Source of the DNA: Actinomadura cremea
GTDB taxonomy: Bacteria > Actinomycetota > Actinomycetes > Streptosporangiales > Streptosporangiaceae
Reading direction: 5' to 3'
NCBI RefSeq assembly: GCF_014648495.1
Contig: NZ_BMRF01000015.1
Location: 1 to 64,000 of the forward strand
DNA: 64,000 nucleotides
Shown: positions 24,300 to 33,228 of the stretch, piece by piece
Layout of the letters: the number at the start of each line of letters is the position of its first letter
How positions within the stretch are numbered: the stretch's first letter is position 1
The notes under the pieces: model-generated
What the model was told of the DNA's origin: nothing
Seen by the model: only the letters and a program-made list of their open reading frames with translations
Databases searched by the model: none
Position numbers and translations under genes: made by a program

Positions 24300-25807
24300 C
24301 GGTCCCCCAGGACGGCCTGGACGTACGGCGCGGGGTTCAGCAGTTCGGCGGCGGCGTGCTCGCTCCATTCGGAGAGGGGGCCGGCGAACACGGGGATGAG
24401 GAGGCCGACGCAGACCATCGCGGCGGTGACGGTGCGCATGACGCCGACACCGCCCCGCGCGGCCTCGCCGTGGGGGCGTTCGGGCAGGTCGCGGGGGGTG
24501 CGCCAGAACGCGAGGGCCCACACGCGGCTCATCGCCATGAGGGTGAGGAGGCTGGTGAGGACGGCGACGCCGGTGACGGCGTACGCGGCGACGGCGCCGG
24601 AGCCGATCCCGGCCTGGAAGAGCGCCAGCTTGGCGATGAACCCGGAGGTCGGGGGGACGCCGCTGACGCTCAGGGCGGGGATGAAGAACAGCACCGAGAC
24701 GAACGGCGAGATGGTCGCGAGGCCGCGCAGGCGGGTGATGGAGATCTCCCCGGTGAGTCCCTGCATGAGGTCGCTGACCAGGAACAGCGTCGCCTGGACG
24801 ATGATGTGGTGGACGAGGTAGAGGATCGCGCCGGTGAGCCCGGCGACGCTGAACAGGCTCAGCCCGAACAGCATGTAGCCGATGTGCCCGACGAGGGTGA
24901 ACGACAGGATGCGGTGCAGGTCGTCGTGGGTGAGGGCGCCGAGCGTCCCGACGAGCATGGTGACGGCGGCGAGGATCAGCATCGGCCAGGAGAGACCGTC
25001 GCGGGGGAACAACAGGGTCTCCACGCGGATGAGCGAGTAGACGGCGGCCTTGGTGAGCAGCGCCGCGAACACGGCGGTGATCTGGGTGGCGGCGGCGGGA
25101 TAGCTGTCGGGGAGCCACAGGTGCATCGGGACGATCGCGCTCTTGATGCCGAACACGATGAGGAACAGCATGGCGAGGGCGGTGCGGGTCCCGGCGGGCA
25201 GCTCGGCGGTGCGGGTGGACAGCTCGGCCAGGTTGACGGTGCCGGTCGCGGCGTAGGTGAGGCCGATGGCGGTGAGGAAGAGGATGGACGAGGTCAGGCT
25301 GACGGCCGTGTAGGTCATGCCGGCCTGGACCCGTTCGCGGGTGGGCGTCAGCGTCAGCAGGACGTAGCTGGACGCGAGCATCACCTCGAAGGCGACGAAC
25401 AGGTTGAACAGGTCGCCGGCCAGGAAGAGCAGGCAGACCCCGCCGGTGAGCGTGAGGTAGGCGGGGTAGAAGACGCCGGGCTCGTGCTCGCCGAAGCCGC
25501 CCACGCCCTCCCCCACCCCGTGGATCATGATGGCGAGCAGCACGACGGCCGACACCGTCACCAGCAGCGTGGAGAGCCGGTCGGCGACGAGCGTGATGCC
25601 GAGCGGCGCGGCCCAGCCGCCGAGCTGGACGGCGATGACGCCGTCCCGCGCGACGGCGGCGACGAGCGCCCCCGCCACCGCGACGACCCCGGTGCCGACG
25701 AGCGGGGCGACGATGCGCAGCCACCTCTCCCGGCGCCGGACGACCAGCGCGACGGCCGCGCCCAGCAGCGGCAGGACGAACGGCAGCGGGACGAGGACGT
25801 TCATCAT
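24296..25807 (-). CDS. mnhD: Mrp Na+/H+ antiporter subunit D
   Basis: 503 residues, about fourteen membrane helices, homologous to complex I subunits ND2/4/5. Key blocks are LFNLFVAFEVMLASSYVLL (about 134-152) with the conserved Glu, FGIKSAIVPMHLWLPDSYPAAATQITAVFAALLTKAAVYSLIR (about 224-266) with the Lys and HxWLP motif, and HHIIVQATLFLV (about 338-349). It carries part of the proton/sodium path. ATG 25807 overlaps the mnhC stop as ATGA; a second ATG follows directly. Confidence 0.94.
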   Translation of the reverse strand: MMNVLVPLPFVLPLLGAAVALVVRRRERWLRIVAPLVGTGVVAVAGALVAAVARDGVIAVQLGGWAAPLGITLVADRLSTLLVTVSAVVLLAIMIHGVGEGVGGFGEHEPGVFYPAYLTLTGGVCLLFLAGDLFNLFVAFEVMLASSYVLLTLTPTRERVQAGMTYTAVSLTSSILFLTAIGLTYAATGTVNLAELSTRTAELPAGTRTALAMLFLIVFGIKSAIVPMHLWLPDSYPAAATQITAVFAALLTKAAVYSLIRVETLLFPRDGLSWPMLILAAVTMLVGTLGALTHDDLHRILSFTLVGHIGYMLFGLSLFSVAGLTGAILYLVHHIIVQATLFLVSDLMQGLTGEISITRLRGLATISPFVSVLFFIPALSVSGVPPTSGFIAKLALFQAGIGSGAVAAYAVTGVAVLTSLLTLMAMSRVWALAFWRTPRDLPERPHGEAARGGVGVMRTVTAAMVCVGLLIPVFAGPLSEWSEHAAAELLNPAPYVQAVLGDR

Positions 25808-26277
25808 CCGTCGGCCCCGCGCGGACGGTCGCCGGGCGGGGACTCGTCCCGCCTCTCCGGCCCCCGGTTCCCCTCCACCGGGTCGCCCTCCACCGGGTCG
25901 CCCGTCCAGGTGTCGGGGTCGGCGCGCTCCTCGGCGCAGATGCGGCGGTCCTCGACGTCGTCCTGGACCTCGTCCTGCCCGGTGAGGAGCTGGCTGCGGT
26001 AGGCGAGGGCGAGCAGGAACGCGGTGACGCCGAAGGTGATGACGATCGCGGTGAGGGCCATCGCCTGCGGCAGCGGGTCGGCCATCTCCCCGTCGTCGCC
26101 GAGCAGCGGGGGCGACCCGGAGGGGCCGCCGGCGAGCAGCAGCACGAGGTTGGCACCGTGGCCGAGCAGCATGAAGCCGACGACGATCCGGACGAGCGAG
26201 CGCTGCAGCATCAGGTGGAAGCCGGTCGCGAACAGGACGGCGACGGCGATCGTCAGGGTGATGGTGGGGCCGGTCAT
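25804..26277 (-). CDS. mnhC: Mrp Na+/H+ antiporter subunit C
   Basis: 157 residues. Three helices in the first 95 residues are homologous to complex I NuoK: FHLMLQRSLVRIVVGFMLLGHGANLVLLL (about 20-48) and DPLPQAMALTAIVITFGVTAFLLAL (about 67-91). The cytosolic tail of about 60 residues is acidic and contains a short repeat, GDPVEGDPVEGN. The tail is longer than in Bacillus MrpC but normal in actinobacteria. Overlaps mnhA and mnhD by ATGA. Confidence 0.92.
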   Translation of the reverse strand: MTGPTITLTIAVAVLFATGFHLMLQRSLVRIVVGFMLLGHGANLVLLLAGGPSGSPPLLGDDGEMADPLPQAMALTAIVITFGVTAFLLALAYRSQLLTGQDEVQDDVEDRRICAEERADPDTWTGDPVEGDPVEGNRGPERRDESPPGDRPRGADG

Positions 26278-29183
26278 CGGGGCTCCTCTCCGGCGACGTC
26301 GCGGGCCGCCTTCTCGGCGCCCGTCTCCTCCGGGCGTCGCTCCAGGCTGGCCCCGAGGGTGGTGAGGATCGTGAGGACGAGGCCGAGCACCAGGAGGTAC
26401 ACGCCGACGTCGAAGAACAGGCTGGTCGGGAGGTGGATCTCGCCGATCACGGGGGCGTGCCAGTGGAACGACGTCCCGTACAGGAACTCGTCGCCGAGGA
26501 TCCAGCCGCCCGCCCCGGAGGCGAGCGCGATCAGCAGGCCGCCGCCGAGCAGGACGGCGGGGCGGACGGGGATGGCGAGGGCCAGCTCGCGCTTGCCGCC
26601 GGGCAGGTAGCGCAGGACGAACGCCATGCCGGCGACGAGGCCGCCGACGAAACCGCCGCCGGGACGGCCGTGCCCGGCGATGAGCAGGTAGACCGAGACC
26701 ACCAGCAGGGTGGGGCCGAGGAGCCGGGCGGTGGCCTCCAGGATGACCGACGAGCCGCCGAGCGGCGGGCGTCCGGGGGCGGCGAGCCAGCGCGTGCGTC
26801 CCGCGCGCGGCTCGGGCGGGGGCTCGCGGGGCGGTTCGCCGGTCAGCCCGCGGGTGGGGCCGGGCCGCACGGCGCGGCGCTCGCGCAGCAGCGGGGCGCC
26901 GGGCCCGGTGAGGACGAGCCCGGCGACGCCCATCGCCGCCACGGCGAGCACGACGATCTCGCCGAGCGTGTCGAGCGCGCGGATGTCGACGATGATCGTG
27001 TTGACGACGTTCTTCGCGCCCTCCTCCTTCGTGGGACCGGCGTAGGCGGGGCCGTCCGGCGCGTCGGTGCGGCTGAGCGACGCGACGACCATGAACAGGG
27101 CGACGAACACGCCGAGGCAGGTGCTGACGGCGGCGGTGCCGATGCGGGCGGCGGTCGTCCGGCGGCGCGGCGGGAACCGGTCGGGGAGCCGGCGCAGCGC
27201 GAGCACCAGCATGATCAGCGAGAGGGTCTCGACGACGAGCAGGGTGAGCGCGACGTCGGGGCCGCCGTGCACGACGAACAGGCCGCCGACGGCGTAGCCG
27301 ACGCCCGCGAGCAGCAGCGCGGCCGACAGCCGGCGGCGGACCCGGACGGCCGCGAGCGCGCACCCGACGACGATGGCGACGAGGAGGGGCTGCCCCGGTT
27401 CGTCCCAGGCGCGCAGCCGGTCGGCGAACGGCGCCGGGGCGGTCCCGCCGATGAGCCCGGCGGCGAGCCCGGCGCCCGGCAGGAGCAGCACCATCACGCC
27501 GATCACGGCGAGGTACGCGGGCAGGGAGCCGGTCTGGACGCGGCGGGTGACGCCGCGCGCGGCGGCGAGCGTGGCGGCGACGGTGCCGTCGTAGGCGTCC
27601 TGCGCGTCGGGGGCGTGCCACCGGACGGGCGGTGCGGGGAACGTTCGTCCGAACGCCCGGTACAGGGCGAAGCCGGTGGCGAACGCGACGAGGGTGAGGA
27701 CGACCGGGAGCCCGAGGCCGTGCCAGAGCGCGAGTTCGTAGCCGGGGTAGGGCGCGGGGAGCGTGTCGGCGTAGGTGGCGAGGAGGGCGTCGAGGGGGCC
27801 GGTCAGCAGGCCGCCGGCGAAGCCCGCGACGGCGAGCAGGACGACCGGCCCGACGAGCCCCCACGTCGTGCGGGGCCGTCGGCCCTCGTCGGCGGGGCCG
27901 CCGAACGCGCCGTGCAGGAACCGCGCGCCGTAGGCGACGGTCAGCGCGGAGCCCGCGACGATCCCGGCGAGGACGGCGGCGTCGGTGCCGCCGTGCGCGA
28001 ACGCCTTGAGCGCGGTCTCCTTCGCGACGAACCCGAGGAACGGCGGCAGCCCGATCATGGACGCGATCGCGAGGGCCGCGGCGGCGGCGAGGACGGGCCG
28101 CCGCCGTCCGGCGCCCGACAGCCGGTCGGCGTGCCGCGTCCCCTCCTCGTGTTCGAGGACGCCGACGGCGAGGAACAGCGGCGCCTTGAACAGGCCGTGC
28201 GCGAGCAGCAGCGCGACGCCGGCGAGCGCGGCCGTCCGGGTCCCGGCGCCGAGCAGCACCATGAGGAAGCCGAGCTGGCTGACGGTGCCGTAGGCGAGCA
28301 GGCGTTTCAGGTCGTCCTGGCGGAGCGCGATGACGCCGCCGACGAGCAGGCTGACGAGGCCGACGGAGACGATGAGGGGGCTCCACAGGCCGGTCTCGGC
28401 GAACGCCGGGGACAGCCGCGCCACCAGGTAGACGCCGGCCTTGACCATCGCGGCGGCGTGCAGGTAGCCGCTGACGGGCGTCGGCGCGACCATCGCGGCG
28501 GGCAGCCAGGCGTGCAGCGGCATCTGCGCGGACTTGGCGAACGCGCCGAGCAGGATCAGCACCATCGCGGTGCGGGCGGCGGCGCCGCCGGGCGGGTCGG
28601 CGACCAGCTCGGAGATCCGGTACGTCCCGGCGGTCTCGCCGAGGACGACGAACCCGGCGAGCATGACGAGGCCGAACGCGGTGGTGGTCAGCAGCGCCTG
28701 GAGGGCGGCGCGCCGGTCCTCGGTCCGCTCGGGGTGCCCGGCGCCGATGAGGACGAACGAGCTGACGGTGGTCAGCTCCCAGAACACGTAGAGGACGAGC
28801 AGGTTGTCGGCGAGGACGAGCCCGGTCATCGCGCCCGCGAACGCGACGAGCGTCCCCACGGCGAGCCGCTCGGTGCGGGGACCGGACGGGAAGTACCGGG
28901 CGGCGTAGCACAGGACGACCGCGCCGACGCCGCCGACGAGCAGCAGCATGACGACGGCGAGGGCGTCCAGCCGGAAGTCGATCTCCAGGCCGAGGTCGGG
29001 CGCCCAGGACACCCGCGCCGTGTCGTCGCGCCCGTCCGCGACGTCCCCGGCGCGGGCGATCGCCCACGCGGCGGTGGCGGCGGGGACGAGCGCGGCGGCG
29101 TACCCCATCGCGCGGCCGTGCCGTCCGAGCGCCCAGGGGACGAGGACGGCAGCGGCGGCGTACAGCAGGATCAGCGTGAACAT
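26274..29183 (-). CDS. mnhA: Mrp Na+/H+ antiporter subunit A with fused MnhB domain
   Basis: 969 residues. Helices 1-14 form an NuoL-like antiporter core: NLLVLYVFWELTTVSSFVLIG, GAFAKSAQMPLHAWLPAAMVAPTPVSGYLHAAAMVKAG and the HGLFKAPLFLAVG block. The middle part holds the MrpA-specific DUF4040/MbhD and MbhE-like segment (HGGPDVALTLLVVETLSLIMLVLALRRLP). The last 150 residues are an MnhB domain (LLVVSVYLLIAGHGRPGGGFVGGLVAGMAFVL). No separate mnhB exists, as usual in actinobacteria with this fusion. The start ATG 29183 begins with a hydrophobic segment; longer readings add an uncharacteristic Pro/Arg-rich leader. First gene of the operon, divergent from the methyltransferase. Confidence 0.93.
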   Translation of the reverse strand: MFTLILLYAAAAVLVPWALGRHGRAMGYAAALVPAATAAWAIARAGDVADGRDDTARVSWAPDLGLEIDFRLDALAVVMLLLVGGVGAVVLCYAARYFPSGPRTERLAVGTLVAFAGAMTGLVLADNLLVLYVFWELTTVSSFVLIGAGHPERTEDRRAALQALLTTTAFGLVMLAGFVVLGETAGTYRISELVADPPGGAAARTAMVLILLGAFAKSAQMPLHAWLPAAMVAPTPVSGYLHAAAMVKAGVYLVARLSPAFAETGLWSPLIVSVGLVSLLVGGVIALRQDDLKRLLAYGTVSQLGFLMVLLGAGTRTAALAGVALLLAHGLFKAPLFLAVGVLEHEEGTRHADRLSGAGRRRPVLAAAAALAIASMIGLPPFLGFVAKETALKAFAHGGTDAAVLAGIVAGSALTVAYGARFLHGAFGGPADEGRRPRTTWGLVGPVVLLAVAGFAGGLLTGPLDALLATYADTLPAPYPGYELALWHGLGLPVVLTLVAFATGFALYRAFGRTFPAPPVRWHAPDAQDAYDGTVAATLAAARGVTRRVQTGSLPAYLAVIGVMVLLLPGAGLAAGLIGGTAPAPFADRLRAWDEPGQPLLVAIVVGCALAAVRVRRRLSAALLLAGVGYAVGGLFVVHGGPDVALTLLVVETLSLIMLVLALRRLPDRFPPRRRTTAARIGTAAVSTCLGVFVALFMVVASLSRTDAPDGPAYAGPTKEEGAKNVVNTIIVDIRALDTLGEIVVLAVAAMGVAGLVLTGPGAPLLRERRAVRPGPTRGLTGEPPREPPPEPRAGRTRWLAAPGRPPLGGSSVILEATARLLGPTLLVVSVYLLIAGHGRPGGGFVGGLVAGMAFVLRYLPGGKRELALAIPVRPAVLLGGGLLIALASGAGGWILGDEFLYGTSFHWHAPVIGEIHLPTSLFFDVGVYLLVLGLVLTILTTLGASLERRPEETGAEKAARDVAGEEPR

Positions 29184-29415
29184 GAGGACGCCCCGGGCAC
29201 CCCCTCCCCTGCTGATCACCGGTGCCTGACGACGATCTACCCGAGGTGCGGCACCGAAACGGGACGGGCGGGCGAAAACGGCCGGTACGGCGGTGCCGTG
29301 CGGGCGGTGCCCCGGAGTCGGCGGCCGCCCCGCCGATCCGGTTGTCGGGCCGCCGGGGTTCTGGTTCCCTGCTCGTGCAACCCCCGAGGTATCCCCCTGC
29401 CCTCTGGAGGCGACC

Positions 29416-30255
29416 GTGCACGGCGACGAGGATTTCTCCTGGCATGAGGCCGAGAAAGACCTGATGGCCGGAATCGACACATCGATCCCGCATTCGGCGA
29501 GGATCTGGAACTACTGGATGGGCGGCAAGGACAACTACGCCGTCGACCAGGAGGCCGGCGCCCATTTCGCCGATGTCTATCCGAGCATCGCCGACATGGC
29601 CCGTTCGTCCCGGTACTACATCACGCGCGTGGTGCGGTTCCTGGCGGGCGAGGCGGGGATCCGGCAGTTCCTCGACATCGGCACCGGGCTGCCCAGCCAC
29701 GACAACACCCACGAGGTCGCCCAGCGCGTCGCCCCCGAGTCCCGCATCGTGTACGTGGACAACGACCCGCTCGTCCTCGCGCACGCGCACGCGCTGCTCA
29801 CCGGCAGGGGGACGGGCGGCACCGACTACATCGACGCCGACCTGAACGATCCCGAGTCCGTCCTCGGCACGGCGCGCACGAAGCTGGACTTCGGACGTCC
29901 CGTCGCGCTGATGCTCATGGGCGTGCTCGGCCATCTCCCGGTCTCCGCGGACGACGACGCCCGCGCGCGCGGGATCGTCGAGACGCTGAAGGCCGCGCTT
30001 CCGTCCGGCAGTTACCTCGCCGTCTACGACGGGACGAACACCGACCCGTCGTTCGTCGAGGCGGTCGACGACTACAACGCGGGCGGGTCCGTCCCGTACG
30101 TCCTGCGCAGCCCCGAACAGCTCGGGCGGTTCCTGGACGGGTTCGAGCCGGTCGACCCCGGACTCGTCCAGATCGGGCGGTGGCGTCCGGACCCGAACCC
30201 GTTCGACGACGCGAAGGGCCACGACGCCTGGGGCGGGGTGGCCCGCAAACCCTAG
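29416..30255 (+). CDS. SAM-dependent methyltransferase, Methyltransf_19 (DUF574) family
   Basis: 279 residues. The family, expanded in Actinomycetales, is recognised by HSARIWNYWMGGKDNYAVDQEAG (about 25-47), FLDIGTGLPSHDNTHEVAQRVAPESRIVYVDNDPLVLAHA (about 84-123), which is the SAM-binding fold, and the later ALMLMGVLGHLP. The substrates are unknown. The start is GTG 29416 with GGAGG 5 bases upstream; the longer reading from 29293 has no site. It diverges from mnhA with a 232-base interval. Confidence 0.9.
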   Translation: MHGDEDFSWHEAEKDLMAGIDTSIPHSARIWNYWMGGKDNYAVDQEAGAHFADVYPSIADMARSSRYYITRVVRFLAGEAGIRQFLDIGTGLPSHDNTHEVAQRVAPESRIVYVDNDPLVLAHAHALLTGRGTGGTDYIDADLNDPESVLGTARTKLDFGRPVALMLMGVLGHLPVSADDDARARGIVETLKAALPSGSYLAVYDGTNTDPSFVEAVDDYNAGGSVPYVLRSPEQLGRFLDGFEPVDPGLVQIGRWRPDPNPFDDAKGHDAWGGVARKP

Positions 30256-30272
30256 GCGTCGTGGCCGCTACG

Positions 30273-30304
30273 GGGCTCGCGAGCACGGGGGCTCACGAGC
30301 ACGG
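30273..30304. repeat. 16-bp tandem repeat with palindrome
   Basis: Units at 30273-30288 and 30289-30304 differ at one base. The first contains the palindrome GCTCGCGAGC (30275-30284). It lies between the convergent ends of the methyltransferase and CU044_5270 genes and may also fold as a terminator. Confidence 0.6.
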
Positions 30305-30306
30305 GC

Positions 30307-31284
30307 TCAGGGGCGTTCGCCGGGTTCGTCGACGATCCCGGCGGCGACCCTCACCTGCTCGTACTGCAGGGTGCCCTTCTCGACGAGGACGTCGCCGTCG
30401 TCTCCGTCGACGACGTGGTCGGCGACGGTGACCGAGCGCTCGCCCCGGTAGCGGTAGGTCTCCGGGTCGAGCATCACCTCCTGGCGCACCCATCCCCCCT
30501 TCGCGGTGAGCCCGAGGGTGATCGCCGGGCGCCCGGCGGCGTCCACGGTGCCCGCGGCCGCGGTGACGCCGGAGATCCGCTTGATCGCCTGGAAGATCGC
30601 CGCCTCGACCTCCGGCGGCTGGAGGCTCTCGGCGAGGATGGTGATCAGCGTCCCGAAGGCGAGTTCGTCCCGCGCCCCGGGGGTGCCCCCGACCTTGCGC
30701 AGCAGCGCGTCCGGGTCGGTCGGCAGCGGGTCGAACCGGGCCGCGCGCGGCGCCTGGTCCGAGACGGGCGACTCGGTGAGCTTTCCGTCCTCGTAGGCGG
30801 CGTACTGGTGCCGGCCGTCGACCCGCCGCCAGAGTTCCCAGGTGTCGGTCTTGTAGGGGCCTCCGCGGACGGCGCCGGACGGCTCGCTCGCGCCCTTCAT
30901 CCGCATCTTCGTGTAGAGCCACTGCTCGGCTTCGGGGGCGGTGTAGGGGCGCGCCTTGGCCGCCGCGGCGGCGCTGTCGAGCACCTCGGACGCGTGCGCG
31001 ACCGAGCCGACGGCGGGGATCGGCGCGCGGGGCCGTCCCTCGCCGTCGGTGACCACGACCGACACGCCGGCGGTCGCGGCGGCGGCCAGCGCGCCGACCG
31101 CCGCGAGGCGGACGGCGATCCGGGGGAACCGGCGGCGGGGCCGCGCGTCCCCGGCGGGCGGCGGGGTCGCGGTGATCTCGGCGAGCAGGGCGCGGGCGGC
31201 GGGCCGGTCCGCGTACCCGGCGACGGCGTCGTCGTGGACCCGGGCCAAGGTGCGCACCAGGTCGTCGGTGGGATGGGACGTCAT
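30307..31284 (-). CDS. CU044_5270-family membrane protein, probable partner of the upstream ECF sigma factor
   Basis: 325 residues. A cytosolic N-terminus of about 55 residues (DDLVRTLARVHDDAVAGYADRPAARALLAEI) precedes one membrane helix (about 56-76). A long extracytoplasmic part follows with the motifs EQWLYTKMRMKG, TDTWELWRRVDGRHQYAAYEDGKL and a late VMLDPETYRYRGERSV. The family is known only by co-occurrence with ECF sigma genes and may act as anti-sigma or sensor (inference). It starts one base after the sigma stop region, so the two are one operon. No zinc-binding anti-sigma HxxxCxxC motif is visible. Confidence 0.8.
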   Translation of the reverse strand: MTSHPTDDLVRTLARVHDDAVAGYADRPAARALLAEITATPPPAGDARPRRRFPRIAVRLAAVGALAAAATAGVSVVVTDGEGRPRAPIPAVGSVAHASEVLDSAAAAAKARPYTAPEAEQWLYTKMRMKGASEPSGAVRGGPYKTDTWELWRRVDGRHQYAAYEDGKLTESPVSDQAPRAARFDPLPTDPDALLRKVGGTPGARDELAFGTLITILAESLQPPEVEAAIFQAIKRISGVTAAAGTVDAAGRPAITLGLTAKGGWVRQEVMLDPETYRYRGERSVTVADHVVDGDDGDVLVEKGTLQYEQVRVAAGIVDEPGERP

Positions 31285-31285
31285 G

Positions 31286-31834
31286 TCAGCGGCCTCCGTT
31301 CGCGGTCAGGGGCGCGGCGTCGAAACCCGCGGAGTGCAGTCGGCGGGACAGGCGCCTGCGGGCCCGGTGCAGCCGGACGCGGACGGTCCCGGTGGAGCAG
31401 CCGAGGACGGCGGCGATCTCGGTGTGGCCGAGCCCTTCCCAGGCGACCAGGCGGAGCAGTTCGCGGTCGCTCTCGGACAGTCCGGCGAACGCCTGCGCGA
31501 TGGCGGACGTGTCGACGAACTCGTCCGTCGCCGCGGCCAGCTCGTCGCGCAGTTCGGGGTGCAGGGGCGCGGTCCGCCTCCGCCGCCGCGACTCCTTCTC
31601 CCAGTGCCGGGCCAGCACCCGGCGCGCGACGCCGTACAGCCAGAGCCGCGCGCCGTCGCCCGCCGGGAGGTCGTCCAGCCGCCGCCACGCGATGGCGAAG
31701 ACCTCCGCGACGACGTCGGCGGCGTCGTCCGGGGACGAGCAGCGCCGCAGCACGTAGCCGAGGATCGGTTCGTACGACGCGGTGTAGGCGGCCTCGAATC
31801 GGGCCTTCCGTTCATCGTCCTTCGGGTCATCCAT
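31286..31834 (-). CDS. RNA polymerase ECF sigma factor
   Basis: 182 residues. Region 2 is FEAAYTASYEPILGYVLRRCSSPDDAADVVAEVFAIAWRRLDDLP (about 13-57), with the DAADVVAEVF promoter-melting core. Region 4 is LSESDRELLRLVAWEGLGHTEIAAVLGCSTGTVRVRLHRARRRL (about 119-162), with the helix-turn-helix. No extra domain. The adjacent membrane protein likely controls it. The start is ATG; the 107-base gap to the divergent YchJ-like gene probably holds its promoter. Confidence 0.92.
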   Translation of the reverse strand: MDDPKDDERKARFEAAYTASYEPILGYVLRRCSSPDDAADVVAEVFAIAWRRLDDLPAGDGARLWLYGVARRVLARHWEKESRRRRRTAPLHPELRDELAAATDEFVDTSAIAQAFAGLSESDRELLRLVAWEGLGHTEIAAVLGCSTGTVRVRLHRARRRLSRRLHSAGFDAAPLTANGGR

Positions 31835-31941
31835 GGGCGGCCCGGTGTCGCTGGTGGCGCATGCGGCTCTCCTTGAGTCGGTTTCGCCCCATACGTGCGG
31901 TGAGGGGCGCCGACGTTACACCGGCACGGTTGAATGGGGGC

Positions 31942-32322
31942 GTGGCCAAGGGATGCGCGTGCGGGAGCGGAGTCGGGTACCGGGTCTGCTGCGGGCGGCT
32001 GCACCGCGGCGAGGCGGTCGCGGCGACGGCCGAGGAGCTGATGCGGTCGCGGTACAGCGCGTTCGCGGAGCGCGACGAGGCGTACCTGCTGCGGACGTGG
32101 CATCCCGCCACGCGCCCCGAGCGGATCGACTTCGACCCCGCGATGCGCTGGACGGGCCTGGAGATCGTCCGGACCGAGGCGGGCCGGCCGTCGGACGCCC
32201 GGGGCGTCGTGGAGTTCCGCGCCCGGTACGCGTCCGGCGGCGGGGCCGGGGAGCTGCACGAGGTCAGCCGGTTCGTCCGGGACGGCGACGCGTGGGTCTA
32301 CGTCCGGGGGAAGGTCGGCTGA
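31942..32322 (+). CDS. YchJ-family protein with SEC-C motif
   Basis: 126 residues. The N-terminal zinc knuckle reads CACGSGVGYRVCCGRLH (SEC-C type, CxCGSG...CC). It is followed by the YchJ NTF2-like fold: TAEELMRSRYSAFAERDEAYLLRTWHPATRP and MRWTGLEIVRTEAG, ending in WVYVRGKVG. The cellular role of the family is unknown. GTG 31942 has a G-rich stretch just upstream and places the knuckle at the N-terminus. Confidence 0.88.
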   Translation: MAKGCACGSGVGYRVCCGRLHRGEAVAATAEELMRSRYSAFAERDEAYLLRTWHPATRPERIDFDPAMRWTGLEIVRTEAGRPSDARGVVEFRARYASGGGAGELHEVSRFVRDGDAWVYVRGKVG

Positions 32323-32359
32323 CCACCGGGGCCGGCCGGGGCCGGGGCCGCGCGCCCGG

Positions 32360-32734
32360 TCATTCCGCTTCCTCGTCGAAGCACGTGCGGGCGCGCTCGA
32401 CGGCGGGCATGTTGGCGGTGCTCCAGTCGAAGAGCGCGTCGATGAGGTCCTGAAGGGTCTTCCCGAGCGGCGAGATGCGGTACTCGACGGCGAGGGGCCG
32501 CGTGTTCGCGATGACCCGTTCGACCATCCCGTTGCGTTCGAGGCGCCGCAGCGACGCCGTGAGCGACTTCTGCGTCACGACGGGGATCGCGCGGCGCAGC
32601 TCGTTGAAGCGCAGGGGCCGCTCGCACAGTTCGTCGAGCACGTGCAGCGACCACTTGTCGAGCACCTGGTCGAGCAGCTCGCGGTGCTGCGCGGTGATCC
32701 GGGCTCGGCCGGGTTCGGCGGAGGTTTCCTGCAT
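32360..32734 (-). CDS. HxlR-family transcriptional regulator
   Basis: 124 residues. Winged-helix core LLDQVLDKWSLHVLDELCERPLRFNELRRAIPVVTQKSLTASLRRLERNGMVERVI, then EYRISPLGKTLQDLI, matches HxlR. Unlike classic members it lacks the N-terminal cysteine before the KW motif, so thiol sensing there is unlikely. ATG 32734 has AGGTG nearby; an upstream start at 32779 would run through the operator dyad. Divergent from the RidA gene, its probable target. Confidence 0.88.
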   Translation of the reverse strand: MQETSAEPGRARITAQHRELLDQVLDKWSLHVLDELCERPLRFNELRRAIPVVTQKSLTASLRRLERNGMVERVIANTRPLAVEYRISPLGKTLQDLIDALFDWSTANMPAVERARTCFDEEAE

Positions 32735-32761
32735 GACACCTGGTTCCGTTGAAGTTCCTTT

Positions 32762-32778
32762 TGTCCACCAAGTAGACA
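32762..32778. promoter_or_regulatory. Probable HxlR operator (17-bp dyad)
   Basis: TGTCCAC (32762-32768) and GTAGACA (32772-32778) form an inverted repeat with six of seven pairs matching and a three-base centre. It lies between the HxlR and RidA starts. Confidence 0.55.
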
Positions 32779-32815
32779 TTGGATACCACTAACGCGCAAG
32801 CGAGAGGAATCGGTC

Positions 32816-33226
32816 ATGAGCGTGCGGTTGCTGAGCCCCGAGGGCATGTTCCAGCCCGTCCCCTACCACCACGTGTCGATCGGCACGGGCACCCGGCAGG
32901 TCCACGTGGCGGGGCAGATCGCGCGCGACGGGGAGGGGAACCCCGTCGCGACCGGCGACCTCGCCGGGCAGGTCGTGCAGGCCCTGCGCAACACCGCGCG
33001 CGGCCTGGCGGGCGCCGGGGCGGACTTCTCCGACGTCGTGCGCCTCAGGTTCTTCGCCGTGAACTGGAGCCCCGACAAGATGGACGACTTCATGGCGGGG
33101 ATCGATCGGGCCGCCGACGAGCTCGGGCTCCCGCGGCCGTGGCCGCCGGTGTCGCTGATCGGCGTCGACTACCTGTTCGAGCCGGACGTGCTGGTCGAGG
33201 TCGAGGCGTTCGCCGTCCTCGACTGA
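32816..33226 (+). CDS. RidA-family (YjgF/UK114) protein
   Basis: 136 residues. RidA proteins hydrolyse reactive enamine/imine intermediates or act in catabolic routes. Visible features are VHVAGQIARDGEGNPVATGDLAGQVVQALRNTARGLAGAGADFSDVVRLRFFAV (about 29-82) and a C-terminal PDVLVEVEAFAVLD. The catalytic arginine of true RidA (IEIEAIA preceded by ...VARV) is not clear: the position reads FEPDVLVEVEAFAV, so this may be an Rid subfamily lacking enamine deaminase activity. GAGAGGAA lies before the ATG. Regulated with the divergent HxlR gene. Confidence 0.85.
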   Translation: MSVRLLSPEGMFQPVPYHHVSIGTGTRQVHVAGQIARDGEGNPVATGDLAGQVVQALRNTARGLAGAGADFSDVVRLRFFAVNWSPDKMDDFMAGIDRAADELGLPRPWPPVSLIGVDYLFEPDVLVEVEAFAVLD

Positions 33227-33228
33227 GC

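Noticed and set aside
26433-29447. 1004-codon plus-strand frame opposite mnhA
   Set aside because: Antisense shadow typical of high-GC DNA; composed of Gly, Asp, Glu and Arg without any domain, while the minus strand encodes a complete MrpA.
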